Made by a program: the position numbers and the translations under genes. Below the pieces are notes generated by a model. The model did not search any database, had not been told where the DNA came from, and saw nothing but the letters and a program-made list of their open reading frames with translations. A stretch of 64,000 nucleotides of DNA from Amycolatopsis umgeniensis (lineage in GTDB: Bacteria; Actinomycetota; Actinomycetes; Mycobacteriales; Pseudonocardiaceae), in the NCBI RefSeq assembly GCF_014205155.1, contig NZ_JACHMX010000001.1, positions 2,542,001-2,606,000 of the forward strand. Direction: 5' to 3'. Shown here piece after piece: positions 33,026-41,704 of this stretch (position 1 is its first letter; each line of letters opens with the position of its first letter).

Positions 33026-34066
33026 ATGACCACCCGTCTGCCCTGGCGTCCCGCCGCGAGCGCGGATCCGGTGCCGGTGCTCGCCGCCGCCCAGCGTGCC
33101 TCCGACGATCTCATGGACGGCCTCGCCGGGCCCCGCGCCCGCCACGCGGCGCACGGCCTCCGCAGGCTGTTCGAGGTCCCCGGCCTCGGGCTCACCGACC
33201 TCTCCGGTTCGCTCATCTGGTCCGGTCGCCCGGCGGCCGACGACGTCGTCGCCTCCGCGCTCGACGAGGTCCTCCACTCCGAGACACCGGTGTCCGAACC
33301 CGGTCTGCTGGCGATGCCGCTCCACGTCCACGAAGAACTGTCCGGTGTCCTCCTGGTCGCGGGCGGGACGAACACCCTCGCGCGCCAGGCCGCCGAGCTC
33401 GTCGTCCACGCGCTCGAGCGCGGGAGGCTGGAGGCGTCGGCCGAGCAGGCCGCGGAGGCGGAACTGCGCGCGCTGCGGGCCGAGATCTCCCCGCATTTCG
33501 TCTACAACGCGCTCACCGTGATCTCCTCGCTGGTCCGCTCCGATCCGGATCGCGCGCGCGATCTGATGCTCGACTTCGCCGAGTACACCCGCTACAGCCT
33601 CGCCCGGCACGGCGAGTACACGATGGTCGCCGAGGAGTTCCGCGCCATCGAGACCTATCTGGCGCTGCAGCGCGCGGTGCTCGGCGAACGGCTGCGGGTG
33701 CAGGTGCGCGTTGCGCCGGAGGTGCTGGCCGTCGCGGTGCCGTATCTCGTACTGGAACCGTTGGTGGAGAACGCGATCCGGCACGGGATCGAACCTCGCT
33801 CCGAGGCTGGGTTCATCCAGGTGCAGGGAATGGCGGAAGGGAACGACTGCGTGATCAGCGTCGAGGACGACGGTCCCGGCATGGACCCCGCGCGTGCGGC
33901 GGCGATCCTGTCGGGACGCGGCGACGGCGTCGGACTGGCCAATGTGGACAGAAGGCTGCGCAGCGTCTACGGGCCCTGGTACGGCCTGACGGTCGAGACC
34001 GAGTCCGGCGCGGGCACCAGGGTCGTGGTGCGCGTGCCCCGTTTCCAGCCGGGGGTGCTGCCGTGA
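33026..34066 (+). CDS. LytS-type sensor histidine kinase
   Basis: 346 residues. No membrane segment: N-terminal about 140 residues resemble a GAF-type sensor (SLIWSGRPAADDVV, VSEPGLLAMPLHVHEELSGVLLVAGG), then a coiled linker and the His_kinase domain with the phospho-acceptor motif EISPHFVYNALTVISSLV, VPYLVLEPLVENAIRHG (N box) and VEDDGPGMD, GDGVGLANVDRRL (G boxes). Partner is the LytTR regulator, overlapping it by ATG/GTG-TGA. TAGGAT at 32991-32996 may be its -10. Known relatives sense carboxylates such as pyruvate and switch on their uptake; the symporters downstream fit that. Confidence 0.9.
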   Translation: MTTRLPWRPAASADPVPVLAAAQRASDDLMDGLAGPRARHAAHGLRRLFEVPGLGLTDLSGSLIWSGRPAADDVVASALDEVLHSETPVSEPGLLAMPLHVHEELSGVLLVAGGTNTLARQAAELVVHALERGRLEASAEQAAEAELRALRAEISPHFVYNALTVISSLVRSDPDRARDLMLDFAEYTRYSLARHGEYTMVAEEFRAIETYLALQRAVLGERLRVQVRVAPEVLAVAVPYLVLEPLVENAIRHGIEPRSEAGFIQVQGMAEGNDCVISVEDDGPGMDPARAAAILSGRGDGVGLANVDRRLRSVYGPWYGLTVETESGAGTRVVVRVPRFQPGVLP

Positions 34067-34833
34067 CGAACGGTCTCCGGGTGCTGGCGGTCGACGACGT
34101 CCCGCCAGCCCTCGACGAGCTGTGCAGCCTGCTGCGCGAGGCACCGGAAGTCGCCGAGGTGGTCGCGGCCGGTGACGCGTTGAACGCGCTCAAGCTGTTG
34201 CAGGGCAGTCATTTCGACGCCGTCTTCCTCGACATCTCCATGCCCGGCCTAGACGGGCTCGAGCTCGCCTCGCTGCTGGCGCGGCTCAACGAACCGCCGG
34301 TGATCGTGTTCGTCACCGCGCACGACGGTCACGCCGTCGCCGCGTACGGCATCGGCGCCGTCGACTACCTGCTCAAACCGGTCCGCGCGGAACGGCTGTC
34401 CGCCGCACTGTCCAAAGTGGTCAGGATGGCGGGCAACCAGGCCGACGAACCACGGCCCGCGCCGGACGCGATGTCCGCGCTGCCGGTGGAATCCGGCGGG
34501 CGGACGCGCTACGTCCGGCGCGACGACGTGCAGTTCGTCGAGGCGCACGGCGACTACGTCCGGCTGCACACGAAATCCGGCGTCCACGTCACGCGGATGC
34601 CCATCTCCCGGCTCGAAGAGTATTGGGAGGGAACGGGTTTCACCCGGGTGCACCGGGGCTTCCTGCTCGCCGTCGACGCGGTGCTCGAACTGCGCAGCGA
34701 CACCACCGGCGGGCTCCTGGCACATACCGAGGCCGGAGACGTCCCGGTGAGCCGCCGCCACGCGCGAGACCTGCGTGACAGGCTGCTCGCCGCCGCGCAA
34801 CGCGGGGAACTCGGCCGGGGAAGCCGCCCGTGA
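34063..34833 (+). CDS. LytTR-family response regulator
   Basis: 256 residues, GTG 34063 overlapping the kinase stop. Receiver domain with acidic pair VDDVPPALDE, phospho-acceptor Asp in AVFLDISMPGLDGLE, Thr in IVFVTAHDG and Lys in DYLLKPV. C-terminal LytTR DNA-binding domain: YVRRDDVQFVEAHGDYVRLHT, FTRVHRGFLLAVDAV, VSRRHARDLRDRL. Controls, by inference, the symporter genes that follow in the same unit. LytTR sites are short direct repeats; I did not find a clear pair in the short gaps here. Confidence 0.92.
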   Translation: MTNGLRVLAVDDVPPALDELCSLLREAPEVAEVVAAGDALNALKLLQGSHFDAVFLDISMPGLDGLELASLLARLNEPPVIVFVTAHDGHAVAAYGIGAVDYLLKPVRAERLSAALSKVVRMAGNQADEPRPAPDAMSALPVESGGRTRYVRRDDVQFVEAHGDYVRLHTKSGVHVTRMPISRLEEYWEGTGFTRVHRGFLLAVDAVLELRSDTTGGLLAHTEAGDVPVSRRHARDLRDRLLAAAQRGELGRGSRP

Positions 34834-35177
34834 GCCGCGTCAAACGGGTCGCCGTCACCAGCCCGCAGACCCGGCTCGCGCATTCGCGGCGCCGGTCGCG
34901 CGGACGCTGGCGTGTCCCCCGGCTGGCGGCGGGCGACGCCGAACGCGCGGACCTGCTGTACCGGGCCCAGCGCCGTCGCGGGCTGCCCGCGCTGGCCGGG
35001 ATGTTCGGCCTGGTGTTCGGGCTCCCGCTGGTGTTCGGGCTGTTCCCCGGGCTGGATTCGGTGCGGCTGTTCGGTATCCCGCTGTCCTGGCTGATGATCG
35101 CCGTCCTCCCGTATCCGGCCATGGCGCTGCTTTCGTGGTGGCAGTTGCGCCGGGCGGAAAAGATCGAGGACGACTAG
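34830..35177 (+). CDS. Small membrane protein partner of the first symporter
   Basis: 115 residues, GTG 34830 overlapping the regulator stop. Basic N-terminal 50 residues, then two membrane helices (LAGMFGLVFGLPLVFGLF and SWLMIAVLPYPAMALLSWW) and a charged tail. It holds the place that DUF485 proteins take before ActP-type symporters, though the sequence is not DUF485. Its TAG shares a base with the GTG of the symporter, so the two are coupled. Confidence 0.75.
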   Translation: MSRVKRVAVTSPQTRLAHSRRRSRGRWRVPRLAAGDAERADLLYRAQRRRGLPALAGMFGLVFGLPLVFGLFPGLDSVRLFGIPLSWLMIAVLPYPAMALLSWWQLRRAEKIEDD

Positions 35178-36910
35178 TGGTCGCGGCACTCTCGGTGGCC
35201 CCCGTCGTGCTGATCACCCTGCTGATCGGCTTGCGCGGTGTCGCCGCCATGCGCACGACGTCGGATTTCCTCGTCGCCTCGCGCCGGATCTCGCCGCTGG
35301 TCAACTCCGCCGCCGTCTCGGGCGAGTACCTGTCCGCGGCGTCGTTCCTCGGTGTCGCCGGGCTGGTGGTGAAGGACGGCATCGGCGCGCTCTGGTATCC
35401 GGTCGGGTTCACCGCCGGGTACATCGCGATGCTGGTGCTCGTCGCGGCGCCGATGCGGCGCTCCGGCGCGCTCACCGTCCCGGACTTCGCCGAAGCCCGG
35501 CTCGCCTCCCCCGCCCTGCGCCGCCTCGCCGCTTTCGTCGTCCTCGTGATCGGAACCCTTTACCTGGTACCGCAATTCCGGACGGCGGGGCTCGTGCTGA
35601 CAGCGGTCGGCGGCACGCCGTACTGGGTGGGCGTCGTCATCGCGGGCACCGCCGTCAGTGCGACGCTGGCGCTCGGCGGGATGCGCGCGGCGACCTACGT
35701 CCAGGCTTTCCAGTTCGTGCTGAAACTGCTGCTGTTCATCGTCCCCGCGATCTGGCTGGTCGCCCAGGTCTCGCCAGAGGAACGGTCGGCTTCGGTGCAC
35801 CCAGTGGAATTCACCCACTTCGCCCGCGACACCGAGCTTTCGTTCGAGATCGACGTGACGCTGACCCTGCGCGAGCCGACCACCCTGCTCAGCCCGGAAA
35901 AGCGGGTCGTGCCACCGGGAGAGCTGGTGGCCAGGAGCGGGGAGTCGCTGGAATTCGCGGCGGGCACCCCGGTTCCCGCCGTCCGGGGCGGCGCCCCGCT
36001 GGGCGGGCCGGACTGGCAACGGCCGCTGCTCGACCTCGGCGATCACGGCTATCCGCTGCTCGGCACGTGGGCGATCCTGATCGCGACCATGCTCGGCACC
36101 ATGGGCCTGCCGCATGTCCTGATGCGCTTCCACACCAGCCCGGACGGCCGCGCCGCCCGCCGGACCGCGGCGATCACCGTCGCCCTGCTCGGCGTTTTCT
36201 ACCTGTTCCCAGGGGTTTACGGTGTCCTCGGCCGGGTGCTGGTGCCCGAACTGTACGTCTCCGGCGCGACGGACACCGTCGTCGTCGCGCTGCCGGCGCA
36301 GGTCGACGACGGCTGGGCGGGGTCGCTGTTCACCGGGCTGCTGACGGCGGGCGCGTTCGCCGCGTTCCTGGCGACGTCGCTCGGCCTGCTGCTGGTGATC
36401 TCCGGCGCGATCGCGCACGACCTGGCGCCAGGCGGCCTGCGAAGACTGCGATGGTCGGTGCTCGGGGCCGCGGCGGTGATGGTCCTGCTCGCGCTGCCCT
36501 CGGCCAGATTGGACGCCGGCGTCCTCGTCACCTGGGGGTTCACCGTGGCCGCGTCGACGTTCTGCCCCTTGCTGGTCCTCGGTATCTGGTGGAACCGGCT
36601 CACCGCGGCGGGTGCGATCAGCGGTGTCCTCACCGGACTCGTCGCGTCTTCGGGCTCGATCCTCGTCGCGCTGTTCGCGCCGACGTTGAGCGGTCTGCCC
36701 GCCATCCTGGTGTCCCAGCCCGCACCGTGGTCGGTTCCGCTGGCATTCGGCGTAATGATCGTGGTTTCCTTGCGGGGCAGGCCTCCCGCCTGGTCGACGG
36801 CCGCCATGTTGCGGCTGCATCTGGACGATCGCACAGCCGAGACCCCTTCGTCGTGGTCCGAGTACCGTTCGTCGACCGTTCGTCGTCTCGGCAGGCGTTT
36901 GAACCGCTGA
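35177..36910 (+). CDS. Sodium:solute symporter family transporter (first copy)
   Basis: 577 residues, GTG 35177. About 13 membrane helices with SSS signatures: VNSAAVSGEYLSAASFLGVAG, GALWYPVGFTAGYIAM, FRTAGLVLTAVGGTPYW, MLGTMGLPHVLMRFHTSPDG. Between helices there is an 85-residue hydrophilic insert (about 205-290: FARDTELSFEIDVTLTLRE, PEKRVVPPGELVARSGESLE) rich in beta sequence, much longer than the short loop of the second copy. It probably carries a monocarboxylate with sodium or proton. The insert may form an extracytoplasmic domain. Confidence 0.87.
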   Translation: MVAALSVAPVVLITLLIGLRGVAAMRTTSDFLVASRRISPLVNSAAVSGEYLSAASFLGVAGLVVKDGIGALWYPVGFTAGYIAMLVLVAAPMRRSGALTVPDFAEARLASPALRRLAAFVVLVIGTLYLVPQFRTAGLVLTAVGGTPYWVGVVIAGTAVSATLALGGMRAATYVQAFQFVLKLLLFIVPAIWLVAQVSPEERSASVHPVEFTHFARDTELSFEIDVTLTLREPTTLLSPEKRVVPPGELVARSGESLEFAAGTPVPAVRGGAPLGGPDWQRPLLDLGDHGYPLLGTWAILIATMLGTMGLPHVLMRFHTSPDGRAARRTAAITVALLGVFYLFPGVYGVLGRVLVPELYVSGATDTVVVALPAQVDDGWAGSLFTGLLTAGAFAAFLATSLGLLLVISGAIAHDLAPGGLRRLRWSVLGAAAVMVLLALPSARLDAGVLVTWGFTVAASTFCPLLVLGIWWNRLTAAGAISGVLTGLVASSGSILVALFAPTLSGLPAILVSQPAPWSVPLAFGVMIVVSLRGRPPAWSTAAMLRLHLDDRTAETPSSWSEYRSSTVRRLGRRLNR

Positions 36911-36977
36911 AGGTTCCGGTCCCCATGCCCCCTCCCTAACGTGTCGCGGAACACATTCGCGGCGCGAGGAGAGCACG

Positions 36978-37319
36978 ATGAGCACCGAAACGGACACTCC
37001 CAGTCCGCCTGAGACGGACTGGGACAAAGCCCACGACAGCCCCGAGTTCAAGGAGTTGCGTTCGCGGCTGCGCCGGTTCGTGTTCCCCGTCTCGGCGCTG
37101 TTCCTCGTCTGGTACCTGCTTTACGTGCTGCTCGCCGATTACGCGCACGGCTTCATGAGCACGAAGCTGTTCGGCAACATCACCGTCGGCCTCGTCTTCG
37201 GCCTGCTGCAGTTCGTTTCGACCTTCGTGATCACCGGGCTCTACGTCCGCTACGCGAACAAGAAACTCGACCCCCTCGCGGAAAAGATCCGCACGGACAT
37301 CGAGAGTGAGACCAAATGA
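36978..37319 (+). CDS. DUF485 membrane protein
   Basis: 113 residues. HDSPEFKELRSRLRRFVFPVSALFLVWYLLYVLLADYA and the second helix VGLVFGLLQFVSTFVITGLYVRYANKKLDP are the complete DUF485 pattern. In E. coli the relative YjcH is co-expressed with the acetate permease ActP. The ATG of the symporter overlaps its stop (ATGA). Confidence 0.92.
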   Translation: MSTETDTPSPPETDWDKAHDSPEFKELRSRLRRFVFPVSALFLVWYLLYVLLADYAHGFMSTKLFGNITVGLVFGLLQFVSTFVITGLYVRYANKKLDPLAEKIRTDIESETK

Positions 37320-38944
37320 CCCTCGCCGCCGGAGTCGAGGGCAGCAGCCCCACACTCAACATCACCATCTTCGGTCTCTTCGTGCTGGTCACCCTGTTCG
37401 TCGTGTTCCGCGCCAGCCGCAACACGAAGACGGCTTCGGACTACTACGCCGCGGGCCGCGCGTTCACCGGTCCGCAGAACGGCGTCGCCATCGCGGGCGA
37501 CTACCTCTCCGCCGCGTCGTTCCTCGGGATCGCGGGTGCGATCGCCGTTTACGGTTACGACGGTTTCCTTTACTCCATCGGCTTCCTGGTGGCGTGGCTG
37601 ATCGCGCTGCTGCTGGTCGCGGAACTGCTGCGCAACACCGGCAAATTCACCATGGGCGACGTGCTGGCCTTCCGGATGAAGCAGCGTCCGGTGCGGGCCG
37701 CGGCGGCGACGTCCACCCTCGCCGTCTCGTTCTTCTACCTGCTGGCGCAGATGGCGGGTGCCGGTGGCCTCGTCGCGCTGCTGCTCGGGATCGAGAGCAA
37801 AGCCGGGCAGGCCGCGATCATCGTGATCGTCGGCATCATCATGATCGCCTACGTGCTCATCGGCGGCATGAAGGGCACCACCTGGGTCCAGATCATCAAG
37901 GCGGCGCTGCTGATCGCGGGCGCGCTCGCGATGACGCTGTGGGTGCTCGGCATGTACGGCTTCAACCTTTCCGCGCTGCTGCAGGGCGCCGTGGACAAGG
38001 CGGGCAAGGCCGGTGAAGCGCTGCTCGGGCCGGGCAACCAGTACGGCAAGACCGGCACCACGAAGCTGGACTTCCTGTCGCTCGGCATCGCGCTGGTGCT
38101 CGGTACCGCGGGCCTGCCGCACGTGTTGATGCGCTTCTACACCGTGCCGACAGCGAAGGAAGCCCGTCGTTCCGTGGTGTGGGCGATCGCGCTGATCGGC
38201 GTCTTCTACCTGTTCACCCTGGTGCTCGGCTACGGCGCCGGTGCGCTCGTCGGCGCGGACAAGATCAAGGCAGCGCCGGGCGGCGTGAACTCGGCCGCCC
38301 CGCTGCTGGCACTGGAACTCGGCGGACCGGTCCTGCTGGGCCTGATCGCGGCGATCGCCTTCGCGACGATCCTCGCCGTGGTCGCGGGGCTGACGATCAC
38401 CGCGTCGGCGTCGTTCGCGCATGACGTCTACGCCAACGTGATCAAGAAGGGCAAGGCGTCACCGGCTTCCGAGGTGAAGGTCGCCCGGATCACCGCGCTG
38501 GTGATCGGGGCCGTCGCGATCCTCGGCGGCATCCTCGCCAACGGCCAGAACATCGCTTTCCTCGTGGCGCTGGCGTTCGCGGTGGCGGCGTCGGCGAACC
38601 TGCCGACGATCCTGTACTCGCTGTTCTGGAAGCGCTTCAACACCCAGGGCGCGTTGTGGAGCATCTACGGCGGTCTCGCGGTCTGCGTACTGCTGATCGT
38701 GTTCTCACCGGCGGTCTCGGGTAAGCCCGTCGACGCCAAGACCGGGAAGAGCGCCTCGATGATCCAAGGCCTCGACTTCCACTGGTTCCCGCTCGACAAC
38801 CCCGGCATCGTCTCGATCCCGGTCGCGTTCTTCCTCGGCTGGCTCGGCACCGTGCTGTCCAAGGAACACAACCAGAAGAAGTACGCCGAAATGGAGGTCC
38901 GCTCCCTCACCGGCGCGGGCGCCGAGAAGGCGGTCTCCCACTAG
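37316..38944 (+). CDS. ActP-type cation/acetate symporter (second copy)
   Basis: 542 residues, about 13 helices. SSS motifs: ASDYYAAGRAFTGPQNGVAI, AGDYLSAASFLGIAGAIAVYG, FLVAWLIALLLVAELLRNTG, GTAGLPHVLMRFYTVPTAKE, SASFAHDVYANVIKKG, FLVALAFAVAASANLPTILY. The combination with DUF485 marks the acetate/short monocarboxylate branch. Last gene of the kinase-regulator operon, closed by an 18-bp hairpin. Substrate could also be pyruvate or propionate. Confidence 0.92.
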   Translation: MTLAAGVEGSSPTLNITIFGLFVLVTLFVVFRASRNTKTASDYYAAGRAFTGPQNGVAIAGDYLSAASFLGIAGAIAVYGYDGFLYSIGFLVAWLIALLLVAELLRNTGKFTMGDVLAFRMKQRPVRAAAATSTLAVSFFYLLAQMAGAGGLVALLLGIESKAGQAAIIVIVGIIMIAYVLIGGMKGTTWVQIIKAALLIAGALAMTLWVLGMYGFNLSALLQGAVDKAGKAGEALLGPGNQYGKTGTTKLDFLSLGIALVLGTAGLPHVLMRFYTVPTAKEARRSVVWAIALIGVFYLFTLVLGYGAGALVGADKIKAAPGGVNSAAPLLALELGGPVLLGLIAAIAFATILAVVAGLTITASASFAHDVYANVIKKGKASPASEVKVARITALVIGAVAILGGILANGQNIAFLVALAFAVAASANLPTILYSLFWKRFNTQGALWSIYGGLAVCVLLIVFSPAVSGKPVDAKTGKSASMIQGLDFHWFPLDNPGIVSIPVAFFLGWLGTVLSKEHNQKKYAEMEVRSLTGAGAEKAVSH

Positions 38945-38947
38945 TCG

Positions 38948-38995
38948 CCGGGACGGTGCGGCCGGCATCCAACGCCCCCGGCCGCACCGTCCCGG
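38948..38995. terminator. 18-bp GC-rich inverted repeat between convergent genes
   Basis: Arms 38948-38965 and 38978-38995, perfect, loop 12. Starts three bases after the symporter stop and ends three bases before the next stop on the other strand. Serves both transcription units. Confidence 0.88.
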
Positions 38996-38998
38996 TTC

Positions 38999-39742
38999 TC
39001 AGTAAGGCAGCTTCCCCGCCGCCACCCCGGCCAGTTTCGCCTCGATGTCCGCGCGAACGGCCTTCCACAGCCCGGTACCCAGCGAGATCCGCGCCACCCC
39101 CAGTTCGGCGAGCGCGGAGAGATCGGGGCCTCCCGGCAGCGGAGCGGCGTTGACCGCACCCGGCGCGACGGCCTTCACGAACTCGCCGAGCACCTCCGGC
39201 GACTTCACCAGGATCGGATAGACGCAGTCCGCCCCGGCCTCGAGATAGGCCTTGGCCCGCGCGACGGCGTCGTCGAGAACCGCCCGCTCATCGGACGCGC
39301 CCAGGAAGACGTCGACGCGGGCGTTGATCACCAGCGCGTCCCCGGCGGCCTCGTGCAGCCGAGCGATCCGCTCCGCCTGCGCCTCCAACGCACGAAGTCC
39401 GCCGGCCACGTGATCGGTGTCCTCGTAGTTGCAGCCGACGGCACCCGCCTCGGCCAGCCTCTCCGCGAGTTCTCCCGCTTCGAGCCCGTAACCGCCTTCG
39501 GCGTCGACTGTCACCGGAACCGAGACAGCCCGCGCGATCCTGGCGGCCGCGGCGAACATTTCGGCGGCGGGTGCGTCTTCCCCGTCGTCGTACCCGAGCA
39601 CCTTGGCGATGGCGAAGGAACTCGTCGCCACGACGGGGAAACCGGCGGCTTCCACGAGGCGGGCGCTGTCGGCGTCCCACGCGTTCGGCAGGAGCAGCGG
39701 CGTACCCGCGACGTGCAGTTCCCGCAGTCGTGCCGAGCTCAT
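38999..39742 (-). CDS. Isocitrate lyase/PEP mutase family protein
   Basis: 247 residues, ATG 39742. TIM-barrel superfamily member: PLLLPNAWDADSARLVEAAGFPVVATSSFAIA at the N-terminus, VPVTVDAEGGYG (metal-binding Asp position), VGCNYEDTD, INARVDVFLG and DCVYPILVKSPE. This is the short 'PEP mutase-like' group often annotated as carboxyvinyl-carboxyphosphonate mutase-like; the KKCGH catalytic loop of isocitrate lyases is absent. Reaction unknown. Its ATG overlaps the stop of the AhpD-like gene (ATGA), so both are co-translated. Confidence 0.85.
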   Translation of the reverse strand: MSSARLRELHVAGTPLLLPNAWDADSARLVEAAGFPVVATSSFAIAKVLGYDDGEDAPAAEMFAAAARIARAVSVPVTVDAEGGYGLEAGELAERLAEAGAVGCNYEDTDHVAGGLRALEAQAERIARLHEAAGDALVINARVDVFLGASDERAVLDDAVARAKAYLEAGADCVYPILVKSPEVLGEFVKAVAPGAVNAAPLPGGPDLSALAELGVARISLGTGLWKAVRADIEAKLAGVAAGKLPY

Positions 39743-40203
39743 TCCGCGCGCTCGGGCAGCGGCGCGTGGCTGGTCACGCACATCCGGTTCCAGCTGTTGA
39801 TCGCGATGATCTCCCACGCGACCGCGCGGTACTGCGCCTCGTCGAAGACACGGGTCGCCTCGTCGTAGACGTCGTCCGGGACGTCGTGGAGGGTGGCGAC
39901 GTTGGTCATCGCCTCGGTGAGCGCCAGCGCGGCGCGCTCCTGCTCGTTGAAGAGCTCGGTCTCGCGCCAGCCCTCGAGCACGTACAGCCGCCTCGGCGAC
40001 TCACCCTGCTGCACCGCGTCGTGGGAGTGCATGTCGAGACAGAAGGCGCAGTGGTTGATCTGCGACGCGCGCATCTTCACCAGTTCGAGGAGCTTCTGCT
40101 CGACGCCGGCGTTCGCGGCGGCCTTCTCGACTTCGGCCTGCAGCTTCGCCATGGCCTGGTAGATCTCGGGCACTCGTTTGCCCAGGTGGATTCGCTCTGT
40201 CAT
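39739..40203 (-). CDS. AhpD-like carboxymuconolactone decarboxylase family protein
   Basis: 154 residues, ATG 40203. All-helical CMD domain with ELVKMRASQINHCAFCLDMH: the CxxC pair and following His of the alkylhydroperoxidase D type. Such proteins reduce peroxides or act as thiol-disulfide partners. First gene of a two-gene unit with the PEP mutase-like gene, divergent from a MocR regulator 73 bp away. The direct repeats in between suggest MocR control. Confidence 0.88.
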   Translation of the reverse strand: MTERIHLGKRVPEIYQAMAKLQAEVEKAAANAGVEQKLLELVKMRASQINHCAFCLDMHSHDAVQQGESPRRLYVLEGWRETELFNEQERAALALTEAMTNVATLHDVPDDVYDEATRVFDEAQYRAVAWEIIAINSWNRMCVTSHAPLPERAE

Positions 40204-40236
40204 GACTTCGAATCTAGCGCCAACTGGCCCACGGGT

Positions 40237-40270
40237 ATGGTCCAGTCACATGGCAGAATCATGGTCCAGT
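40237..40270. promoter_or_regulatory. Direct repeat ATGGTCCAGT x2, putative MocR operator
   Basis: Two identical decamers at 40237-40246 and 40261-40270, 24 bp apart start to start, lie between the divergent AhpD-like and MocR genes. MocR/PdxR regulators are known to bind direct repeats, so this is a likely operator for both directions. The second copy would lie inside the MocR gene if its longer start were used. Confidence 0.65.
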
Positions 40271-40276
40271 TCGGGA

Positions 40277-41629
40277 ATGGACGTCCACCTGGACTGGCGC
40301 CCCGAAAGCGGCCGGACCGGGCTCGCGGCCGCGATCCGCGCGGCCATCCGGGAGGGACGCTGGCAGCCGGGCGCCGCGGTGCCCTCGACCAGGGCTTTGG
40401 CGCAGGATCTCGGGGTCGCCAGGGGAACGGTCACCCGCGTCTACGCCGATCTCGCGGCCGAGGGGTACTTGCGGACCACGCAGGGCGCCCCGACCCGGGT
40501 CGCGACGGCGGGCGCGCTGCCCGCGTCGCCACCGAGGCCCGTCCCCCGTGATCCGGCGCCGCGCTGGGACCTGCGCCCCGGAAGGCCGAACCTGTCCGCG
40601 TTCCCCCGGGCGGCTTGGCTCGCGGCGACCCGGCGGGCCCTGCACCGGGCACCCGCGTCGGCGTTCGACTACCCGGCCGAATCCGGCGCGGCGGAACTGC
40701 GCGAGACGCTCGCCGCGTATCTGGCCAGGAGCCGCGGCGTGGTCGCCGATCCCGAGCGCATCCTGGTGTGCGCCGGGTTCTCGCACGCGATGGCGATCCT
40801 GGCGCGGGTGCTGCACGCGCGCGGCGCGGACGAGATCGCGTTCGAGAACCCGTCACTGCATCTCTACCGGAACATCGCCGCGGCCAACGGCCCGCACGTG
40901 GTCGGCGTCCCCGTTGACGACCACGGAATCGAAGTGTCCGCTTTGGACAGCCCGGCGGTGGTGGTCACCCCGGCGCACCAGTACCCGCTCGGCGTCACGC
41001 TCGCCCCTCGGCGGCGGGCGGAACTCACCCGATGGGCGGAGGAGACCGGCGCCGTCGTCATCGAGGACGACTACGACGGCGAGTTCCGGTTCGACCACCA
41101 GCAGGTCGGCGCGCTGCAGGCGCTGGCACCCGAACGGGTCGTGTACGTGGGTACGACGAGCAAGACGCTCGCGCCGGCGTTGCGCCTGGGCTGGATGGTG
41201 CTGCCGCGGTTCCTGGTCGAACCGGTGCGCGCGGAGATGGTCGCGAGCGGCGCCCGGCCCGCGCTGCTGGACCAGCTCGCGATGGCCGAACTGATCGAAT
41301 CGGGCGCCTACGACCAGCACATCCGCCGCTGCCGCGCCGAGTACCGCTCCCGGCGGGACCGGCTGCTCGCGGCCTTACCGGATTCCGTGCTGCCGCAGGG
41401 CATCTCGGCGGGACTGCATCTGGTACTCCAGTTTCCGGGTGAGATGCCCCGGGAGATGGAGGTGATGGCCGCCTGCCGCCGTCGCGCGATCGGGCTCGAA
41501 GGGCTCAGCGGCTACTGGATCGGCGAGCCCCAGCGTGAGGGGCTCATCATCGGGTACGGCGCCGCCGCGAAGCACGCTTTCGGCGGCGCCACCCAGGCCC
41601 TGCGCGAGGCCATCTTCGAAGTCACCTGA
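40277..41629 (+). CDS. MocR-type regulator (GntR HTH + aminotransferase domain)
   Basis: 450 residues from ATG 40277 (MDVHLDW...), chosen because it begins the conserved region and leaves both direct repeats upstream; ATG 40250 is the alternative. N-terminal GntR winged helix (LAAAIRAAIREGRWQPGAAVPSTRALAQDLGVARGTVTRVYADLAAEGYL), linker, then a fold-type I aminotransferase domain with VVIEDDYDGEFRFD and the PLP lysine motif VYVGTTSKTLAPALRLGWMV. MocR proteins use PLP as effector and typically control vitamin B6, GABA or amino-acid genes. Targets here are probably the divergent pair and itself. Confidence 0.9.
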   Translation: MDVHLDWRPESGRTGLAAAIRAAIREGRWQPGAAVPSTRALAQDLGVARGTVTRVYADLAAEGYLRTTQGAPTRVATAGALPASPPRPVPRDPAPRWDLRPGRPNLSAFPRAAWLAATRRALHRAPASAFDYPAESGAAELRETLAAYLARSRGVVADPERILVCAGFSHAMAILARVLHARGADEIAFENPSLHLYRNIAAANGPHVVGVPVDDHGIEVSALDSPAVVVTPAHQYPLGVTLAPRRRAELTRWAEETGAVVIEDDYDGEFRFDHQQVGALQALAPERVVYVGTTSKTLAPALRLGWMVLPRFLVEPVRAEMVASGARPALLDQLAMAELIESGAYDQHIRRCRAEYRSRRDRLLAALPDSVLPQGISAGLHLVLQFPGEMPREMEVMAACRRRAIGLEGLSGYWIGEPQREGLIIGYGAAAKHAFGGATQALREAIFEVT

Positions 41630-41636
41630 CCCCGCT

Positions 41637-41693
41637 TTCAGTCCTCTGAATGCGGTAGTTCGTTGTGCGAACCACCGCATCCAGAGGACTGAA
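41637..41693. terminator. Long imperfect inverted repeat between convergent genes
   Basis: Arms about 41637-41662 and 41668-41693 pair with two non-Watson-Crick positions around a 5-base centre. The outer part TTCAGTCCTCTGAA is a palindrome in its own right. Begins eight bases after the MocR stop and ends 12 before the cyclophilin stop. Confidence 0.82.
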
Positions 41694-41704
41694 CGCGACC
41701 GGGG

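Noticed and set aside
35174..37051. 625-codon open frame on the minus strand
   Set aside because: Antisense to the first symporter; composition is that of a shadow frame.
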